Shown piece after piece: positions 15,769-24,547 of a stretch of 64,000 nt of DNA. The position numbers and the translations under genes were made by a program. The DNA is from Marivirga sericea (GTDB lineage Bacteria > Bacteroidota > Bacteroidia > Cytophagales > Cyclobacteriaceae): contig NZ_FXAW01000008.1 in NCBI RefSeq assembly GCF_900177665.1, forward strand, positions 62,001-126,000, read 5' to 3'. The stretch's first letter is position 1, and the number at the start of each line of letters is the position of its first letter. The notes beneath the pieces were generated by a model that had not been told where the DNA came from, did not search any database, and was given only the letters and a program-made list of their open reading frames with translations.

Positions 15769-16950
15769 ATGGAAATTAAAATAGATGAAAACGGATATTA
15801 CGGAGAGTTTGGAGGAGCTTATATTCCTGAGCTTTTGCATCCGAATATTGAAGAACTGAAAAATAATTATTTAAAAATCTCAGCCGATCCCGAGTTCCAA
15901 GAGGAATTTAAAGCTTTGCTGAAAGATTATGTTGGTCGACCAACTCCTTTATATCTAGCAAAGAGACTTTCAGCGAAGCATGGCGCTAAAATTTATTTAA
16001 AACGTGAGGATTTGAATCACACCGGAGCGCATAAAATTAATAATGCTATTGGGCAAGCTTTATTGGCTAAGCGATTAGGTAAAAAGAAAATCATAGCGGA
16101 AACGGGAGCAGGTCAGCATGGCGTGGCAACTGCTACTGCTTGTGCTTTATTGGACTTGCCTTGCAAAGTTTTTATGGGAGTGAAAGATATGGAAAGGCAA
16201 AAACCAAATGTAGAACGCATGCGGATTTTAGGAGCCGAGGTAATTCCCGCTACTTCTGGTTCCAAAACCTTGAAAGACGCCACCAATGAAGCTATGCGCT
16301 TTTGGATCAATAATCCTGATGATACACATTATATTATAGGTTCGGTAGTGGGACCGCATCCTTTCCCAGATATGGTGACGCGTTTTCAGTCTGTTATCAG
16401 CGAAGAGATGATGGCGCAATTGCAGGAACAAGAAGGGACTAACGCGCCAGATTATGTAGTGGCTTGTGTAGGAGGGGGTAGCAATGCTGCAGGAGCTTTT
16501 TACCATTACTTAAATAATGAAAAGGTGAAATTGGTTGCTGTAGAAGCAGCAGGACATGGTTTGGATAGTGGTGAAACAGCGGCTACTACTGCCAGAGGAA
16601 GTTCAGGAGTGTTGCATGGCTTTAAAACATTGCTCATGCAATCAGAAGATGGACAAGTAACAGAGCCCTATTCAATCAGTGCTGGATTAGATTATCCTGG
16701 GATTGGACCCCTACATGCACATCTATATGCAAGCAAAAGAGGTATTTTTAAATATGTGACTGATAAAGAAGCCATGGATGCAGGAGTGGAGCTGAGCAAA
16801 TTGGAAGGAATTATTCCAGCAGTGGAAACCGCTCATGCTTTGGCCGCATTAGATCAGTTTGAGTTTAAGAAAGATGATATAGTGGTCATTAATCTTTCTG
16901 GAAGGGGAGATAAAGACTTGCAGACTTATATTAACTTTGGCAATTATTAA
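15769..16950 (+). CDS. trpB: Tryptophan synthase beta chain
   Basis: A PLP enzyme of about 393 aa joining indole and serine. The PLP lysine is in the [19 protein letters not shown] block (given here in part), with [28 protein letters not shown], and the phosphate-binding [13 protein letters not shown] start at ATG 15769 ([20 protein letters not shown]), the usual TrpB N-terminus. The frame is open from a GTG at 15718, but those 17 codons read through a spacer repeat (ACTAGATACTAGATAC). Confidence 0.97.
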   Translation: MEIKIDENGYYGEFGGAYIPELLHPNIEELKNNYLKISADPEFQEEFKALLKDYVGRPTPLYLAKRLSAKHGAKIYLKREDLNHTGAHKINNAIGQALLAKRLGKKKIIAETGAGQHGVATATACALLDLPCKVFMGVKDMERQKPNVERMRILGAEVIPATSGSKTLKDATNEAMRFWINNPDDTHYIIGSVVGPHPFPDMVTRFQSVISEEMMAQLQEQEGTNAPDYVVACVGGGSNAAGAFYHYLNNEKVKLVAVEAAGHGLDSGETAATTARGSSGVLHGFKTLLMQSEDGQVTEPYSISAGLDYPGIGPLHAHLYASKRGIFKYVTDKEAMDAGVELSKLEGIIPAVETAHALAALDQFEFKKDDIVVINLSGRGDKDLQTYINFGNY

Positions 16951-17049
16951 TTACGAATTATGAATTTTTTAATTACGAATTTGGAATTGAGGATGACGTA
17001 TCTGTCATGGTCTTGATTCTAGGTTCTAGACTCTAGATTCTAAAAAGAA

Positions 17050-17844
17050 ATGACAAATAGAATTGAACAGATATTCCAGGAAAAGGATAGAGAAAAGCTG
17101 ACCATTTATTTCACGGCAGGCCATCCTAAATTGGAAGACACTACCATCATCTTAAAAGCTTTAGATAAAGCTGATGTAGATATTATCGAAATAGGAATGC
17201 CTTATTCAGATCCCTTGGCAGACGGACCGACTATCCAGCAAAGTAGTATGAAGGCCTTGGCCAATGGAATGAATTTGGACAAACTATTTGAGCAATTAGC
17301 CGATTTAAGAAAACTTACGGATAAGCCGGTATTTATCATGGGTTATTGTAATAATGTTTTAAAATACGGAACTGAAAAATTCTGTAAGAGATGTGCGGAG
17401 GTAGGGATAGATGGTTTGATATTGCCTGATATGCCGATGCATGAATTTAAATTACAGTTTAAGCCTATTTTTGAAAAGTACAAATTGAAAAACGTATTTC
17501 TAATTACTCCGAAAACGTCCGAAGAACGAATTCGAGAAGTTGATGCGCAAGAAGGGGGCTTTATTTATATGGTGAGTAGTTCAAGCACCACAGGGGGCAG
17601 TTGGGGAGATAGTCCGGAGCGATTGGACTATCTGAAACGGATCCAAAAGATGAATCTAAAAACCCCAAGAATGGTGGGATTCGGAATTAGTGATCATGAA
17701 GCGCTCAGTATGGTCAATCAATATGCAGATGGAGGCATCATTGGAAGTGCCTTTATAAAGGCTTTGGATGAGAATGATTTAGAAAGAAGTGTGGAGAGGT
17801 TTATTGGAAAGATAAAGCCTCCTAGCCCAAAGAAGGCTCCCTAA
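17050..17844 (+). CDS. trpA: Tryptophan synthase alpha chain
   Basis: A 264-aa TIM barrel cleaving indole-3-glycerol phosphate and passing indole to TrpB. Catalytic Glu in IIEIGMPYSDPLADGPTIQ (residue about 48), catalytic Asp in LILPDMP, and the phosphate site VGFGIS with GGIIGSAFIKAL. The final residues (IKPPSPKKAP) look repeat-derived, like the end of trpF. It is 99 bp after trpB, with a TCTAGA-type repeat between. Confidence 0.96.
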   Translation: MTNRIEQIFQEKDREKLTIYFTAGHPKLEDTTIILKALDKADVDIIEIGMPYSDPLADGPTIQQSSMKALANGMNLDKLFEQLADLRKLTDKPVFIMGYCNNVLKYGTEKFCKRCAEVGIDGLILPDMPMHEFKLQFKPIFEKYKLKNVFLITPKTSEERIREVDAQEGGFIYMVSSSSTTGGSWGDSPERLDYLKRIQKMNLKTPRMVGFGISDHEALSMVNQYADGGIIGSAFIKALDENDLERSVERFIGKIKPPSPKKAP

Positions 17845-17990
17845 CCCGCCAACTGGCGGGGGGGTGTCAGTATCTGAAACGTGCACTTATAACCTAAAAC
17901 TTATAACGATTAAAAAATATAAACAATCTAAAATCTAGGAACAGCACCAAAAGTCTTGACTCTAGATTCTAGACTCTAAAAATCTAAAAT

Positions 17991-19004
17991 ATGATTTTAC
18001 AATTAGAAAAAAACATAAACAACATCCAAAAAGAAGATCTGATCTCCTCTTTGGGAAAGTTCACCAAATCAGTGAGCGAAGTGCAAACCCAAAAAGGCTT
18101 TTACTTAGTGGCCTTGGAAAAAGGTGATGTTGACATACGTGAAATCGGACATCTTTCAGGCGTAAAAGATGTGCATGTGGTATCAGATAATTACCAATTG
18201 GTTTCCAAAAAATGGAAAGTAAATCCTGCAGAGATCAAACTGCGTGATGGAGATATTATTTCTCAGAATCATTTCAATATTATGGCAGGGCCGTGCAGCA
18301 TTGAAAACGAAGAACAAGTGGATGCAGTCATTGCACATTTGGTCGAAAATAATGTCAAGATTATGCGAGGAGGAGTTTATAAGCCTCGAAGCTCACCCTA
18401 TTCTTTCCGTGGTTTGGGTATGGAAGGCTTAAAAATGTGGCATGACAAAGCCAAAGCTGCTGGTATCAAAATTATCACGGAGGTCATGCAGGTTTCTCAG
18501 GTAGAGGAAATGTATGATTTCATTGACATTTATCAGGTTGGTGCCCGAAACACTCAAAATTTCAATTTATTGGATGAATTAGGTAAGGTTGATAAGCCCG
18601 TAATGATTAAAAGAGGAGTAAGTGGTACCATAGAGGAATTGTTGTATTCAGCGGAATATGTTTTCAGTGGCGGGAACGAAGATTTAATTCTTTGCGAAAG
18701 AGGAATTAGAACGTTCGAAAATATGACACGCAATACATTGGATATTAATGCTATCCCGGTGTTGAAAGATCGTTCACATTTACCAGTGGTGGTGGATCCC
18801 TCTCACGGAATTGGCATAAGAAAACATGTTGAACCTATAGCTTTGGCAGGGATCATGGCGGGTGCTGATGGAGTAATATTTGAACTGCATCCAAATCCTG
18901 AAAAAGCGATGAGTGACGGACAGCAATCATTATATTTTGAAGAAAGTGCAGCTATGATTAATAAAATGAAGAAAGCGTATGAGCTGAGAGGGGAGTTGAA
19001 TTAA
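17991..19004 (+). CDS. aroF: 3-deoxy-7-phosphoheptulonate (DAHP) synthase, type I-beta
   Basis: A 337-aa protein. Residues about 1-85 form a small ferredoxin/ACT-like regulatory domain; the remainder is the aldolase-type catalytic barrel with IMAGPCSIENEEQV, MRGGVYKPRSSPYSFRG, IDIYQVGARNTQNF, PVMIKRG, LCERGIRTF and VVVDPSHGIG. It condenses PEP and erythrose-4-phosphate at the head of the shikimate pathway. As the last gene of the trp operon it would link precursor supply to tryptophan demand. The family is usually inhibited by Tyr or Phe through the N-terminal domain; here that is unknown. Confidence 0.93.
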   Translation: MILQLEKNINNIQKEDLISSLGKFTKSVSEVQTQKGFYLVALEKGDVDIREIGHLSGVKDVHVVSDNYQLVSKKWKVNPAEIKLRDGDIISQNHFNIMAGPCSIENEEQVDAVIAHLVENNVKIMRGGVYKPRSSPYSFRGLGMEGLKMWHDKAKAAGIKIITEVMQVSQVEEMYDFIDIYQVGARNTQNFNLLDELGKVDKPVMIKRGVSGTIEELLYSAEYVFSGGNEDLILCERGIRTFENMTRNTLDINAIPVLKDRSHLPVVVDPSHGIGIRKHVEPIALAGIMAGADGVIFELHPNPEKAMSDGQQSLYFEESAAMINKMKKAYELRGELN

Positions 19005-19380
19005 TCCTGAATTACATTTTGCTTCCTATATGTAATGGGAGACGGAAGAAGTTCTTCGGTTTTCAATTAGGTATTTGTAAACTAATTATATAATTTTAAG
19101 TTTTTCTGTAACGGTGTTTTGCAATAAAATCTATAAGTAGATGTTTTAATTGATATGTTTTTTCGAATCTTGCATTTGTATGTTGTTAGACAGCAATGTT
19201 GTAAGTGTAGGAAATAAAATATTCTATCGAAGAAAAATGCAACTACACCGAAAAAAATAGATCAAAAATTCATTGTATTTGTTTTTTTGTATTAAAAATT
19301 ACGTATTATTGTAATCGAATACACGAAAAATTACATTTAAAACTACTAAAATTAAATTTTTAACACATAACCCGCTTAAT
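19005..19380. other. Gene-free spacer after the trp operon
   Basis: 376 bp. A weak hairpin with T-rich tail (CGGAAGAAGTTCTTCGGTTTT, 19043-19063) could end the trp transcript. The remainder is AT-rich and probably holds the promoter of the next gene, but I cannot find a convincing -33/-7 pair. No ORF is supported. Confidence 0.4.
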
Positions 19381-20085
19381 ATGAAATACTTACTAAAATG
19401 CACGATTAAGCTTTCCCTAGTCTTGAGCTTTTTGTTCTTTGGATATGGGCTTCAAGCGCAGATCGGTTTAGGTGCTAGCGTTGGTGCTAACATCAATCAG
19501 TTAAACTCTCCTGGGGTTTATACAGGATTCAACGGGGGCCTTTTTGCTTCTTATGACATTCTGTTTTTAAATGCAAGGGCAGGGGTAAGCTATAATCAAC
19601 TCGGTGGTTCTAGACCAAGTTACACTGATGCTCCGGCTGGTTTTGATTTCAGCACAGAATACATTAATAGGCAATTGGTCTTTCATAATGTTGAGATTCC
19701 GATTTATGTAAATGTTTACTATCCGGGTTCAGAAGAGGCAGCAATTAAACCTCGATTAACAGTCGGTTTTGCATATGGATTTAATGTAGCTACAATTGAA
19801 AAAAGAGATTATAGGCTCGTAAATAGATCTACTGGAGCTTATGCGGTATATTCCGGAGATAAAGAAAATGTAAGAGGAGATTTTGTTAACCATCATTTTG
19901 ATATTGCAGGTGGTTTCGGATTTGATTTTGCATTAGAAGATGACAGAAAAGGATTTGTAGAAATAATGTACCGTCAAGGATTAAATCAAATGAATAATGT
20001 TGGATTAGGTAGAATTGGAAATGTGGGGGATGTATACACCAACAGTATCATGTTAAATTTCGGAATGACAATTTTTAACCTGTAA
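19381..20085 (+). CDS. Outer-membrane beta-barrel protein (PorT/OMP_b-brl_2-like)
   Basis: A 234-aa protein with a signal peptide (MKYLLKCTIKLSLVLSFLFF...LQAQ) and an eight-strand-like barrel: IGLGASVGANINQL, FNGGLFASYDIL, LNARAGVSYNQL, RLTVGFAYGFNVA, and a closing strand SIMLNFGMTIFNL. It is the first gene of a 12-kb surface block, 50 bp upstream of a large lipoprotein, so the two may be co-transcribed. The role is unknown. Confidence 0.75.
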   Translation: MKYLLKCTIKLSLVLSFLFFGYGLQAQIGLGASVGANINQLNSPGVYTGFNGGLFASYDILFLNARAGVSYNQLGGSRPSYTDAPAGFDFSTEYINRQLVFHNVEIPIYVNVYYPGSEEAAIKPRLTVGFAYGFNVATIEKRDYRLVNRSTGAYAVYSGDKENVRGDFVNHHFDIAGGFGFDFALEDDRKGFVEIMYRQGLNQMNNVGLGRIGNVGDVYTNSIMLNFGMTIFNL

Positions 20086-20135
20086 TTTTTAACCTTAATA
20101 AATAATAATTCAAATTTTAACTTAAATCAATAATT

Positions 20136-22304
20136 ATGAAGATCAACAATTTACTTAAAATGTTCGTGGGGGCATTGGTGATGACATTCATCATTTCTTC
20201 CTGCGCTGACGATTTTACGGAGGAGGATTTATTGCAAGCGCAATATGACCTTGCTCAACAACAAGAAGATAGAGAAAATGCACGTGAAGATTCTATTGAC
20301 AATGCAGGCAAACAAGCTGCTGTTGATGCTTTGAATCGAGCAGGTCAATTATTAGATTTTTCTGTGACAGTGGCTACTGATGAAGCTGGTGTGGAAGGTG
20401 TTACTATCTCAGCTACTAATCAAGCAGGAGAAACAGCTTCAGCTACGACTGATGCTAATGGAAACATTACTTTTACAGATATTCAAATGGGTGGACATAC
20501 CATCAAAATGAGTTCTGCAGATCACGTTGATTTATCTTTCGAAATTGATTTTGGAGTTCCTGAAAGAGGAGTTCACTATGAAATTATCGATGGACAAGTT
20601 ATTCCAATTGAAACTTCAGAAAGTGCGCGTATCACTGCAATTCCTTTAACAGGTATGCTAACTAGTACCGTTAAAGGTAAAGTAACTTTTGAATCTGATG
20701 TAACGAATGATTCACCTGAGATTCCTCAAGGTGTTACGATTAGAGCGAACTTGACAAACGCAAGCAACATTGTATCAACTACTAACAATAATGCAAGTTT
20801 TTCAGGGTCAAATTCAAGTGCTACTAGCATTACATTTACTCAAGCTAACATTGGTTCTGCTGAAGTGGATGGTACTACTGGTGATTATCTTATGACTTTA
20901 CCGGCTGTTCCGGGTCTAGGTCTTACTTATGATTTCTTAGTTCCTAATCTTGAAGCTGATGCTACAGTTGCTTATAGCTCAACAGATGGAGGTCAAACTA
21001 CAGTAGAAGGTGGCGTTGCAGTTGGTACATTCCCTGCAGTTTTCGGTGAAAGCGCTGCAACTACAGGTGGAAGCGATAATGTTTACACTACTAATACTTA
21101 CAGTAGTTTAAGAGCAGTATTTTCTGAGCCGGCTCCTCAAGGTGCTGGATTTACTTTAGATGTTGCAGGTACTTTCCAAAGAAGTTTAACTGCTGGTGAT
21201 TATGATTTTCCAGTTGAAACAATTGGCGGTATAAGAATTAGAACGACACAAGGAGCTGGTTACCAGTCATCTCCAGTTGCAACGATTACAGGTGGTGGTC
21301 GTGTTGCTCCTGAAGACAGCGCTGAGGCAAAAGTAGGAATGGAATGGAGAAACACAGGTGCTACTCTTGCAATTAATAATGCTGGTGAAGGCTATATTGT
21401 TGGAGATGTTTTTGATATTGAAATAAGAAGAGTCGATGGTGATGGTAATGATGTTCCTTTGGCCGGCGTAGCGCAAGTTTCTGCTGAGGTTACAGCTGTA
21501 AACGGAACAGGTGGAATCACGGGTATTGATATTGATGATTTACCAACTACTGGTGATTTCTGGGATACTTGGGATGATCTTGGTACTAATGAAGTAGCTT
21601 CTATTAGAGGTTTTGAAGACGATTTCACCAACCCTGGTGGAGATGAGGATGCAACATTTACTGTAACTTATACAGGTAGACTTACTGACCTTGATATCGA
21701 AACAGGTGGAGAAGGTTATGATTCAGCGCCTACTATTACATTAACAGGTGGAGATGCTACTACAGCTGCTACAGCAGTAATTGAAGCTATGGAGTTCCAG
21801 TACCGTTTTACTCCTTCAGCTACCGTTACTACTCCATATGTTTTATTACCTGAAGATATCTATTTTGCATATACTGAATTTGTAACGGATGATCGTTTTG
21901 TAGAAGCTCCTGAGCCAATCGTTGTAAACGCTAAGCACGAAGCTGCTTCTGCTGATATCGACCTTGTTGATGGTGAGTTTGACGACTTCAGCAATATTGT
22001 GGCAGGTACTGGTTATACAGAGCCTGTAACAGTAACATTCCAAAATCTTGACGGAACTGTAGCTTCCGATGTAGAAGTGACATTGACAGGTTTTGATACT
22101 AACAGTGATGATTTAGAAATCGAATGGAGTGAAGATTTCATTATTGTCAATGGTGGATCAGGTTATACTGATGATGTTAATGACAGTGGTGCTTTAGTTG
22201 GAAACAATTTACCAATTGGTATTGGAGCTCCAGAGAATGGAACTACAATCATTAGAAATATCAATTATGGACCTGGATTCTTATTAGATGATAGAGTTCA
22301 ATAA
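20136..22304 (+). CDS. Large lipoprotein with carboxypeptidase-like domain and GxGY repeats
   Basis: A 722-aa protein. Lipobox FIISSC puts the lipid Cys at residue 23. Residues about 25-65 are a charged helical, probably coiled-coil stretch (LQAQYDLAQQQEDREN...). Residues about 75-140 look like a carboxypeptidase regulatory-like beta sandwich (VEGVTISATNQAGETASATT, then DANGNITFTDI). Further on, short units recur: GAGYQSSPVATITGGG, GGEGYDSAPTITLTGGDA, GTGYTEPVTVTFQNL and GGSGYTDD, which suggest a repeated beta structure. Probably surface-exposed and possibly structural. No enzymatic motif. A perfect-palindrome terminator follows. Confidence 0.65.
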   Translation: MKINNLLKMFVGALVMTFIISSCADDFTEEDLLQAQYDLAQQQEDRENAREDSIDNAGKQAAVDALNRAGQLLDFSVTVATDEAGVEGVTISATNQAGETASATTDANGNITFTDIQMGGHTIKMSSADHVDLSFEIDFGVPERGVHYEIIDGQVIPIETSESARITAIPLTGMLTSTVKGKVTFESDVTNDSPEIPQGVTIRANLTNASNIVSTTNNNASFSGSNSSATSITFTQANIGSAEVDGTTGDYLMTLPAVPGLGLTYDFLVPNLEADATVAYSSTDGGQTTVEGGVAVGTFPAVFGESAATTGGSDNVYTTNTYSSLRAVFSEPAPQGAGFTLDVAGTFQRSLTAGDYDFPVETIGGIRIRTTQGAGYQSSPVATITGGGRVAPEDSAEAKVGMEWRNTGATLAINNAGEGYIVGDVFDIEIRRVDGDGNDVPLAGVAQVSAEVTAVNGTGGITGIDIDDLPTTGDFWDTWDDLGTNEVASIRGFEDDFTNPGGDEDATFTVTYTGRLTDLDIETGGEGYDSAPTITLTGGDATTAATAVIEAMEFQYRFTPSATVTTPYVLLPEDIYFAYTEFVTDDRFVEAPEPIVVNAKHEAASADIDLVDGEFDDFSNIVAGTGYTEPVTVTFQNLDGTVASDVEVTLTGFDTNSDDLEIEWSEDFIIVNGGSGYTDDVNDSGALVGNNLPIGIGAPENGTTIIRNINYGPGFLLDDRVQ

Positions 22305-22327
22305 GATTTTGTAGAATCTTAGTGTAT

Positions 22328-22359
22328 AAACCGATCCGGATATCCGGATCGGTTTTTTT
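22328..22359 (+). terminator. Intrinsic terminator after the large lipoprotein
   Basis: AAACCGATCCGGATATCCGGATCGGTTT is a 28-bp perfect palindrome (22328-22355), followed by T residues. The stem is long and GC-rich. A second, broader T-run follows at 22362-22370. Confidence 0.85.
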
Positions 22360-22603
22360 ATGTTTTTTTTATATTTTAATAATTTTTAGTGCTTTATGGG
22401 CAAGGATATGAATCTTGTGATTTAATAGTCGTGAGTTTGCATAAGTCAATAGCGCTAATTTTTTTGATAGCAGGGATAAAAGGGATTATCGCGTATGGTC
22501 CTTTTATAATGAATTTGATATTTGTTATCATTTAAGATATAGAAATATTTGTTAACTATATTTATATGGTTATTTTTACAGTTCAAATATTAATTGGTTC
22601 AAT

Positions 22604-24256
22604 ATGAAAAGACATTATAGAATTGAATACTTACTCGCATTACTAATTTCATCTTTTTTTGTAGTGGTCTCGTGTGACAATCAAGATCCAGGTCCTACGC
22701 CTGATATGGTGAGGCAACAAAATGATTTGCTAGAGGGCACTGACGAATTACCAGATTTTTATGTTGAACTATCTTCAGCTAGCCCAGGATCTGCCACAGT
22801 TCAGGAGGGTGAAAGTTTTGCTCTTCAAGTTCTAAATCCAAGTGAAGTTGATCAGGATATTGATGTAAACCTTTCTTTTTCTGGCGCAGGTGAATACGGA
22901 GAAGATTTTACTATATTAGGTGCTGACTTGAAAAGTGTTGATGCAGATGGTGCTATCATAACAATTTCTAAGTCATTAAAAATTGCTGAGTTTACCGTAG
23001 CCGTGCTCCGTGATGGGGTTACTGAGGGAGATGAATCGGTAACTGTTTCGCTTGAAAGTGCAACGGCCGCTGATGGAACAGAATTTACAGTAGATGAGGG
23101 CGAGCGTGAGAGGTTCTCAGCTACAATTACAATTGAAAATAATCCTACCATCGCAACGATTGCCGAATCTGAATTTGAAGTTACTGTTTCTAAAAACAGA
23201 ACTGTTATTATTCCGGTAGTGCTTGATATGCCTGCTATTACTGAAACGACTTTGACTTATGATCTTACAAATGAAAGTGGTCAAGTTGGTGATTTATATA
23301 GTGATCTTACTGGAGGTTCTATTACGTTTGAGGAAGGAGAGACTGAGAAGAATATCAGAGTCTTTATAGAGGACGCAGCTTTTGATGCATGTAATGATTT
23401 AATTTTGAAAGTTAGTATCGCTGGTTCAGTGATAACTGGTGATGATAATGATGTTGAAATTAGTACCTCAGATAATGAATCAATTATTACGATTCCATTA
23501 GAGGCTTGTCCTAACCTAACGTATTGCGATTCGAAAGCTGATACACAGGCAGATGAGTGGATCCAAAGATTTGTATTAGGTTCAATTGATAACAACAGTG
23601 GAGTCAGTGGTGACTATGCAGATTTCACTAATTTATCTACTGCTCTGCAGCGAGGATCTACTGAAAACGTATTTTTTCAAGCTGGTTATTCTTCAATTCT
23701 TTGGTCTGAAGCTTGGAATTTATGGATTGATTTAAATCAGGATGGTGATTTTGATGACGCAGGTGAAAAGTTATTAAATATTTGTTGTACAGCTGATCCT
23801 AGCCTTTTAGCAACTACCATTACTATTCCTGCAAGTGCTTCATTAGGAGCTACAAGATTAAGATTCACTATGAGTTACAATGGAACAGTTGGTCCGTGTG
23901 ATGATTTTACTTTTGGTGAAGTTGAAGACTATACTGTTATAATTACAGATTCTCCAACTGATGCAAATGAAACCCCAATTAACGGATCAGAAGTTATTGA
24001 TCTTGGATCGGAAGATGATATTTTGTTCTTAAAGACAGATGGTGTATCCAATAGTGATAAATTTGATGTATTGATCAATAATATTGATACTTCTGAACCA
24101 ATACAGATTTACAATACCGCTAATGATTTAGTTAAATCAGTGGATGCAGAGGGTGAACGTACAACCATTAATACAAGCGATTTACCTAAAGGTAACTACA
24201 CAATACAAGCACAAGCTGGTGGAAAGACTGTTAGCGCAGAGTTTGTTGTAAAGTAA
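22604..24256 (+). CDS. Surface lipoprotein with Calx-beta-like and GEVED domains
   Basis: A 550-aa protein with lipobox VVVSC (Cys at residue 24). Residues about 60-185 resemble a Calx-beta domain (VQEGESFALQV...GEYGEDFTI...EGDESVTVSLESA), followed by a second sandwich at about 190-295. Residues about 310-450 are a GEVED-type domain with an Asp-rich Ca-binding loop (LWIDLNQDGDFDDAGEKLL) and the signature FGEVEDYTVII. The C-terminus (FDVLINNIDTSEPIQIYN...LPKGNYTIQAQAGGKTVSAEFVV) resembles a T9SS type A sorting tail without the usual NP motif. Lipid anchor plus sorting-like tail in one protein is unusual. Confidence 0.65.
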   Translation: MKRHYRIEYLLALLISSFFVVVSCDNQDPGPTPDMVRQQNDLLEGTDELPDFYVELSSASPGSATVQEGESFALQVLNPSEVDQDIDVNLSFSGAGEYGEDFTILGADLKSVDADGAIITISKSLKIAEFTVAVLRDGVTEGDESVTVSLESATAADGTEFTVDEGERERFSATITIENNPTIATIAESEFEVTVSKNRTVIIPVVLDMPAITETTLTYDLTNESGQVGDLYSDLTGGSITFEEGETEKNIRVFIEDAAFDACNDLILKVSIAGSVITGDDNDVEISTSDNESIITIPLEACPNLTYCDSKADTQADEWIQRFVLGSIDNNSGVSGDYADFTNLSTALQRGSTENVFFQAGYSSILWSEAWNLWIDLNQDGDFDDAGEKLLNICCTADPSLLATTITIPASASLGATRLRFTMSYNGTVGPCDDFTFGEVEDYTVIITDSPTDANETPINGSEVIDLGSEDDILFLKTDGVSNSDKFDVLINNIDTSEPIQIYNTANDLVKSVDAEGERTTINTSDLPKGNYTIQAQAGGKTVSAEFVVK

Positions 24257-24305
24257 GAGATACTAGAAATAGTCGTGAATGACTAAATATTTTAGTCTCA
24301 AATTT

Positions 24306-24344
24306 AAAAATAGCACTGGAAAAAAATCTGGTGCTATTTTTTTT
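24306..24344 (+). terminator. Intrinsic terminator
   Basis: AAAAATAGCAC (24306-24316) pairs with GTGCTATTTTT (24331-24341), and T residues continue to 24344. It lies 50 bp after the GEVED lipoprotein gene. Confidence 0.8.
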
Positions 24345-24547
24345 AGAATTTTTTATGAATTCCTTGTTTTTTTTCTGGTTGGTTCTTTGAGGTTGATAAG
24401 AGGTCTAGTGATTTGTGTTAGGCTTCAAGAATAGTCAGAATTGGGGCGGTTCAGCACCTACCTTTTTGATCCGATTTGCGTAGTTTCGTTTTGATTCTTT
24501 CCAGCAGTTGCCTAGTTTTGATTTTTACTCACAACAAATTTACCCAA

